Source of the DNA: Alopecurus myosuroides
Taxonomy: Eukaryota > Streptophyta > Magnoliopsida > Poales > Poaceae
DNA: 64,000 nucleotides
Reading direction: 5' to 3'
Assembly (NCBI GenBank): GCA_028641055.1
Contig: CM054058.1
Coordinates: forward strand, 238,438,187-238,502,186
Below are positions 58,839 through 64,000 of the stretch, in pieces (the stretch's first letter is position 1; every line of letters begins with the position of its first letter). Below the pieces are notes generated by a model. The model saw nothing but the letters and a program-made list of their open reading frames with translations, did not search any database and was not told the origin of the DNA. Both the position numbers and the translations under genes were made by a program.

Positions 58839-61800
58839 CTAATGAGAAGAGAAAAGGTCCGGATACTTCTTGCGATGATCCTCTTCGGTCTCCCACGTTG
58901 CCTCTTTATCAGAATGATGAGACCACTGCACCTTGAAGAACTTGGTGCTCTTGTTGCGACTTTTGCGCTCGGACTCATCGAGAATACGAATAGGATGCTC
59001 TTCATAAGAGAGGTCTTCTCGCAGCTCAATGGAATCATGATCAACTGCACGACCTGGGTCTTTGAAGCACTTCTTGAGCTGTGACACGTGAAAGACATCG
59101 TGCACCTTGGATAGCTTTTCTGGAAGTTCAAGACGATAGGCATTTTCTGCACGCCTTGAGAGAATGTTGAAGGTACCAATATAACGTGGAGCAAGCTTTC
59201 CCTTGAAACCAAAACGATGAGTGCCTCTGAGAGGAGTGACACGGAGGTAGGCCTTGTCTCCAGCTGCATAGACCATGTCCCTGTGTTTGCTGTCATAGTA
59301 GCTTTTCTAACGAGACTGAGCAATCTTCAGATTGTCACGAATGATGCGGACTTTCTCTTCGGCCTCCTTAACAATGTCATTACCAAAGAGTGAGCGTTCA
59401 CCGGCTCGAGACCAATTGATTGGACTCCTGCATCTGCGACCATAGAGAGCCTCGAATGGTGCCATGCCTAGACTTGCCTGAAAGCTGTTGTTGTAGGATA
59501 ATTCAGCATATGGTAGACATTCCTCCCGTTTCATGCCAAACGAGAGAGCACATTCCCTGAGCATATCCTCGAGAATCTGATTGACTCTTTCGACTTGCCC
59601 TTGAGACTGAGGATGATAGGCTGTGCTGAACAGAAGCTTGGTGCCCAAAGCTTCTTGAAAGCTTTTCCAGAAATGAGAAGTGAAGATGCTTCCACGGTCT
59701 GAGCTTATTTCTAGCGGAACACCATGAAGAGGAACAATCTTTGTTGTATAGAGCTCTGCTAATTGACTAGCTGAGATTGTCTCTTTAACAGGGAAGAAAC
59801 GAGCGACTTTACTGAGTCGATCAATGACAACGAAGATTGCATCGTTGCCCCTCTTGGACTTTGGAAAACCAGTGACGAAGTCCATTTCAATCATGTCCCA
59901 CTTCCATTCAGGAATTTTCAGAGGTTGGAGAAGACCCGCTGATTTCTGATGAACTGCTTTGACACGTTGACAAACATCGCATTCAGAGACATATTTAGCA
60001 ACTTCACGCTTCATGCCAGACCACCAATACATTGTTTTGAGATCCTGGTACATCTTTGTACTTCCAGGGAGTATGGAAAGAGGATTATCATGAGCCTCCT
60101 TGAGAATCACATCTTTCAGGCTTTGGATTTCGGGAACTGCAATGCGTCCTTGGAAAAACACTGTTCCCTTGTCATCAATTGAGAAGCACTCATACTTCAC
60201 ATTGCCGTTCCCTTGTCATCAATTGAGAAGCACTCATACTTCACATTGCCTGCTTTGATGTTCTTTGCGATCTTCTTGATCTCAGCATCACGAAGTTGTT
60301 CAGAACGAATCTTGTCCTCAAGCGTTGGACTGGCTGTCAAGTTTGCAAGATAGCCTTGAGGAACAAGTCCAAGATTCAGCTTTTGGAATTCTTCGTGAAG
60401 AGGAGGTTGGATTTCCATGATCATGAGATTGTTGCAATAGGACTTGCGACTGAGAGCGTTGGCCATTACATTAGCCTTGCCTGAAGTGTCAGAAATGGTG
60501 AGATCGAAGTCTTTGATCTTCTCAATCCATCTCCTTTGTCTGAGTTTCAGATCTGGCTGACTGAAGATGTACTTTAGACTGTTGTGGTCAGAAAAGATCT
60601 CAGTGCGATTACCCAACAAATATTGTCTCCATTTCTTGAGGGCAAAGACAACTGCTGCAAGCTCAAGGTCATGAATAGGATAGTTGAGCTCATGTGTGTT
60701 CAACTGGCGAGAAGCATAAGCCACAACTTGACGTTCTTTCATGAGAACTGCACCTAGACCTTGGAGAGAAACATCACATAATATTTGGAAAGGTTTGGCA
60801 GGATCTGGGCCAACCAGAACTGGTGTAGAAGTGAGTTTAGTCTTTAGGAGATTGAAGCTTTCATCACATTTTGGAGACCAGACGAACTTCTTGTCCTTCT
60901 TTGTGAGGACAGTGAGAGGTTTGGCAATCTTGGAGAAGTTTGGGACGAAGCGACGACAATAGCTAGCCAAACCAAGAAAACTTCTGACTTGCTTCACCGT
61001 TTTAGGCGGTTTCCATTCAACAATGGCCTTAACCTTTTCTGGGTCAATAGCTATGCCCTTGGCAGATATGACATGACCAAGGTAAGTGACTTCAGAAATC
61101 CAGAACTCACATTTGGAAAACTTGGCATAGAGGCGATGCTCGCGAAGCTTCATGAGAGTGAGACGAAGATGTTCTTCATGCTCTTTCTCGGATTTGGAGT
61201 AGACAAGAATATCATCAAGATATACCACAACGAACTTGTCGAGGTATTCATGGAAGACAGAATTCATGAGTCGAGAGAAGGTCGCCGGTGCATTGGTGAG
61301 GCCAAAGGACATGACGGTGTATTCATAGCGACCGAAGCGAGTGACAAAGGCTGTCTTTGGAACATCCTCTTTTCTGGTCTTTATTTGATGGTAACCCATT
61401 CTCAAGTCCAACTTGGAGAATATAGAGGCTCCAGCAAGTTGATCAAAGAGATCATCGATGCGAGGAATTGGATACTTATTTTTGATGGTTTTCTCGTTAA
61501 GAGGACGATAGTCAACAACGAGTCTCTTTGTTTGATCCTTCTTTGCCACAAAGAGAGTTGGGCATCCCCAAGCCGAGGAACTAGGTTGAATGTAACCTTT
61601 TTCCATGTACATATCGATTTGCTCCTTTAACAATTTCAGTTCAGGAGGAGCTATCTTGTATGGATACTTGGAGATTGGAGCAGTGCCTGGTTCAAGTTCG
61701 ATGACGAACTCAACAGCTCTGTCAGGAGGCATTCCTGGCAATTCTTCTGGAAAGACATCGGGGAAGTCACAAACCACCAGAACAGTTTCAATAGATGGTA

Positions 61801-63260
61801 GAGGATTTTCATTGAGAGTGTGGAGTTGAACAACTGGATTTTCAGCATGGAAGTAGACTATCTGGCAAGAAGGGTGTGTGATTTTGACAGACTTAGCAGG
61901 ACAATCAATGACTGCTCTGTTGGCTACCAGCCAATCCATCCCAAGAATGACATCAATATCTGAAGAGTGGAGAGCTATCAGAGATGCCTGGAATGGAAGG
62001 TTTCCAATTGTGATCTCGATGTTCTCGCTAACTTTATTGCTTTGCCAGCTAGATCCCGGTGATTTCACTAGGAGAGGGATAGACAACTGTTCCAAGTTGA
62101 TTTTACTGGTGTTTGCAAAGCATTGAGAGATGAAGGAGTGTGAAGCACTAGAATCGAACAAGACTTTAGCACGAAACGAGTTCACAAGAAGTGTGCCCAT
62201 CACAACCTCTGTAGATTCTTCCACTCCCTGGGCCTTGACATGGTTCACCCTCACAGTTCTCAAGACAGACTTGTTCCTGTTGCGGGGCCTAGGCGAAGAA
62301 GTGTGTACCATCACATGATTGACATTAGAGATAGGTAGTGATGGCAGCTTGTTCTGCGGGCACTTGTAGGAGTAGTGTCCTGGTAGACCGCACTTGAAGC
62401 ATGTAATAACAGAACGAGGAGCTGTTGGACTTGGCTGAGATGGAGCACCTCCTGAAGATACCACTGGGGTGGGAGGGCGGGCAAGAAATCCTGCCGGGCT
62501 TGGCAAGCAGATGGGCGGTGTTGGAGTGGTATATGGAACCCAAACTCTTCGTTTTTGTGGAGGCATGATAGCTTTTGAGTTAGCATGTTCACGAGAGTGC
62601 TTACGAGATTCCTCAACCAACTTGCGCCCATGCTCTTCATTTAGAGCGATGTTGATGAGGTCCTCAAAATTCTTGGCCTTGACGTTGGTGAGAGCATACT
62701 TGAGTTCCGGGTTGAGACCCCTGCGGAATTTTGCCATCCTTTTTTGCTTCCGTGGAGACTTCATCTCCGGCGTAGCGAGCCAGGCGATTGAACTCTCTTT
62801 GGTATTCGAGAACGTCCAAATTGCCTTGTGTGAAAGAATAGAATTCCTCACGCATTCTCTCCATGAGCCCATCGGGAATGTGATGGCGCACGAAGGCTTG
62901 CTTGAAATCCTCCCATGTGATTGCCACACTAGGACCTCTCATTTCTTGGAAGTTCTCCCACCAAGACATGGATTGTCCACGGAGAAGGTAGGTCACGTAA
63001 GGAACACGGTCCTCGTCAGCCACATGAGCTACCATAAGAGTACGGTTCATTTCACGGAGCCAGTCATCAGCATCCAATGGCTCGGAGGAGGTATCAAACA
63101 TGCGCGGATTGAGCTCAAGGAACTCCCGAATAGACACACGGACATTGCCATTGCTCACAAGGTCTTGATTCTGCTGTATCTGCCTTATAACTTGTGTCAT
63201 CTGAGACAGCACTTTCCCCATCTCGGGTGGCAGTGTGGGTTCTTCGTCACCACTCTCCAT
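58839..63260 (-). pseudogene. Chromovirus gag-pol polyprotein with chromodomain, three lesions
   Basis: The frame starts at 63260 (MESGDEEPTLPPEMG). The Gag core is around 63100-62760, followed by a frameshift at an A run (62745-62740). A CCHC knuckle [14 protein letters not shown] lies near 62404-62363, and the protease near 62160, where the active site reads [10 protein letters not shown]: the usual Gly after Asp-Ser is Ser (codon 62149-62147). Reverse transcriptase (YLDD at 61222-61211) and RNase H ([24 protein letters not shown]) follow. A 44-bp tandem duplication at 60163-60250 then shifts frame. The integrase zinc finger has SILPG where SIHPG is usual, losing a metal-binding His (60071-60069). 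The core keeps its acidic residues (VVIDRLSK, SSDRGSIF, QVERVNQ). A TAG at 59309-59307 precedes the C-terminal end and chromodomain (VQWSHHSDKEATWE). It is complete in domain order but not functional. Confidence 0.9.
60163..60250. repeat. 44-bp exact tandem duplication in pol
   Basis: The unit beginning GTTCCCTTGTCATC at 60163 is repeated at 60207 and ends ACATTGCC at 60250. Forty-four is not a multiple of three, so it breaks the frame between RNase H and integrase. Confidence 0.95.
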
Positions 63261-63866
63261 CCTGAAGAGGATACCAAGGTTAACACACTAATCGGATAAC
63301 AAAATCCAATATAAGTGCTTAAAAGGATTACTTCAGACGGTAAGTCGATAGCATAGAACAAGGATGGAGGTTAACAACGGATCAACAGATAAGTTGTTAC
63401 AACGAAAGAGACGATTTGTGAAGGACGATATCGAAGCAACAACTGGGAAACAGGAGACCACAAACACCTGAGGTACTACGGGAAAACCCATCCGGGCTTC
63501 TAGAGGATCAATATCTACTGCTTAAGGAATAGATGATCTGCTTCTGGGGCTTATTTGCCACCGTTCTCAATCGTGAGTAGGCAACACGAAAATCGTGTCA
63601 CAACCACCTCCACTCCTATGGTCTAGTAGATATAACCATCCTCGAGAAACCAGGATACGTGAAATCCTAACTTGACAGTTTAGGTGAGAAGAGAAAAACA
63701 ACGTTGCACTTCCTTACCAGAAAAGGGAGGGTGGGTGGGGAAAGAAATAAAAGAACAGAATTCCTACTCTCACGTTTCATTTTTCCTATATAGCTACAAA
63801 ATAGTTTCTAGACTCAACTGCGACCAGTAAAAGGGATCCTACAGGCAGACAGACTCTGATACCATT
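63261..63866 (-). other. Chromovirus leader with tRNA-iMet primer-binding site
   Basis: This is non-coding sequence between the 5' LTR and gag. TGGTATCAGAG on the minus strand at 63864-63854 is two bases from the LTR end and matches the primer site for plant initiator tRNA-Met. Confidence 0.85.
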
Positions 63867-64000
63867 TATCGCACCCGGACTTTTAGAGGATACACACAGC
63901 CCGCTAAATAGTAGATAATTGGCTTACGGGGCCTACCTGCACCAGCATCTCAATATGAGTAGGCCGACACGTAAACGTGTGACAACCATTCTCTACTATT
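63867..64000 (-). repeat. 5' LTR of chromovirus, last 134 bp only
   Basis: It starts TATCGCACCCGGAC where the 3' LTR has TGTCGCGCCCGGAC, and otherwise matches 54543-54676 closely. It continues beyond the window. Confidence 0.85.

Larger units (their letters stand above)
54543..64000 (-). mobile_element. Tekay-clade chromovirus with 4.3-kb LTRs, 5' end outside window
   Basis: On the minus strand: 5' LTR end (64000-63867), tRNA-iMet primer site (63864-63854), leader, gag-pol (63260-58839) with a C-terminal chromodomain, a polypurine tract (AAGGGGGGGCG, near 58815-58805) and the 3' LTR (58801-54543). If the 5' LTR is as long, the element is about 13.6 kb. It inserted into a LINE. The polyprotein carries a frameshift, a 44-bp tandem duplication and a stop, so it is inactive now. 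The solo LTR at 6918-14508 is from the same family. Confidence 0.85.

Noticed and set aside
60989..61630. 213-codon plus-strand frame
   Set aside because: Shadow of reverse transcriptase on the minus strand.
62469..63299. 276-codon plus-strand frame opposite chromovirus gag
   Set aside because: It mirrors gag codons on the other strand; the gag domain and zinc knuckle show which strand codes.

Overview
The window is pure repetitive DNA from a large plant genome. The element types point to a grass of the wheat/barley tribe (Triticeae): Athila-type elements whose LTRs begin TGATACGTC, chromoviruses with very long LTRs beginning TGTAACATCCC, and Tat-lineage Ty3/gypsy elements with an antisense gene. 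This assignment rests on recalled family features, not a search. I found no ordinary host gene, tRNA, rRNA or CRISPR array.

Positions 1-46358 are one nested stack of LTR retrotransposons. Target-site duplications (TSDs) let me check three of the insertions. From outside in: (1) an Athila-type element, 3' part only, 43599-46358; (2) inside it a Tat-lineage element, 35813-43598, plus strand; (3) inside its RNase H region a gag-only Athila-type element, pieces 1-4603, 22485-24912 and 34905-35812; (4a) inside that a minus-strand element with 4.3-kb LTRs and a 1.6-kb non-coding interior, 4604-22484, TSD acatc; (4b) inside the 3' LTR of (3) a young minus-strand Tat element, 24913-34899, TSD ccgcc; (5) inside one LTR of (4a) a chromovirus-type solo LTR, TSD ctagt/ttagt. 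A 4.25-kb segment covering most of that solo LTR and its left flank was then tandemly duplicated (5519-9772 and 9773-14033).

Positions 46359-50605 hold unassigned repeat-like and GC-rich sequence and a 440-bp hAT-like miniature element with an 8-bp TSD. Positions 50606-54542 are a decayed L1-type LINE on the minus strand, cut at the end of ORF1 by a chromovirus (54543 to the window end, minus strand). That chromovirus has a 4.26-kb 3' LTR, a gag-pol with chromodomain, a tRNA-iMet primer site and the start of its 5' LTR.

Most coding regions are broken. The exception is the antisense gene of the young Tat element (4b). It has a TATA box, a 5'UTR intron and six coding exons at 26574-29760. Every predicted GT-AG junction keeps phase and gives an open 798-residue protein, although the element has lost nearly all of pol and its gag-protease frame is interrupted. 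The older Tat element (2) carries a related antisense gene, also behind a TATAAATA box, but decayed. This conserved antisense gene is the most interesting object in the window.
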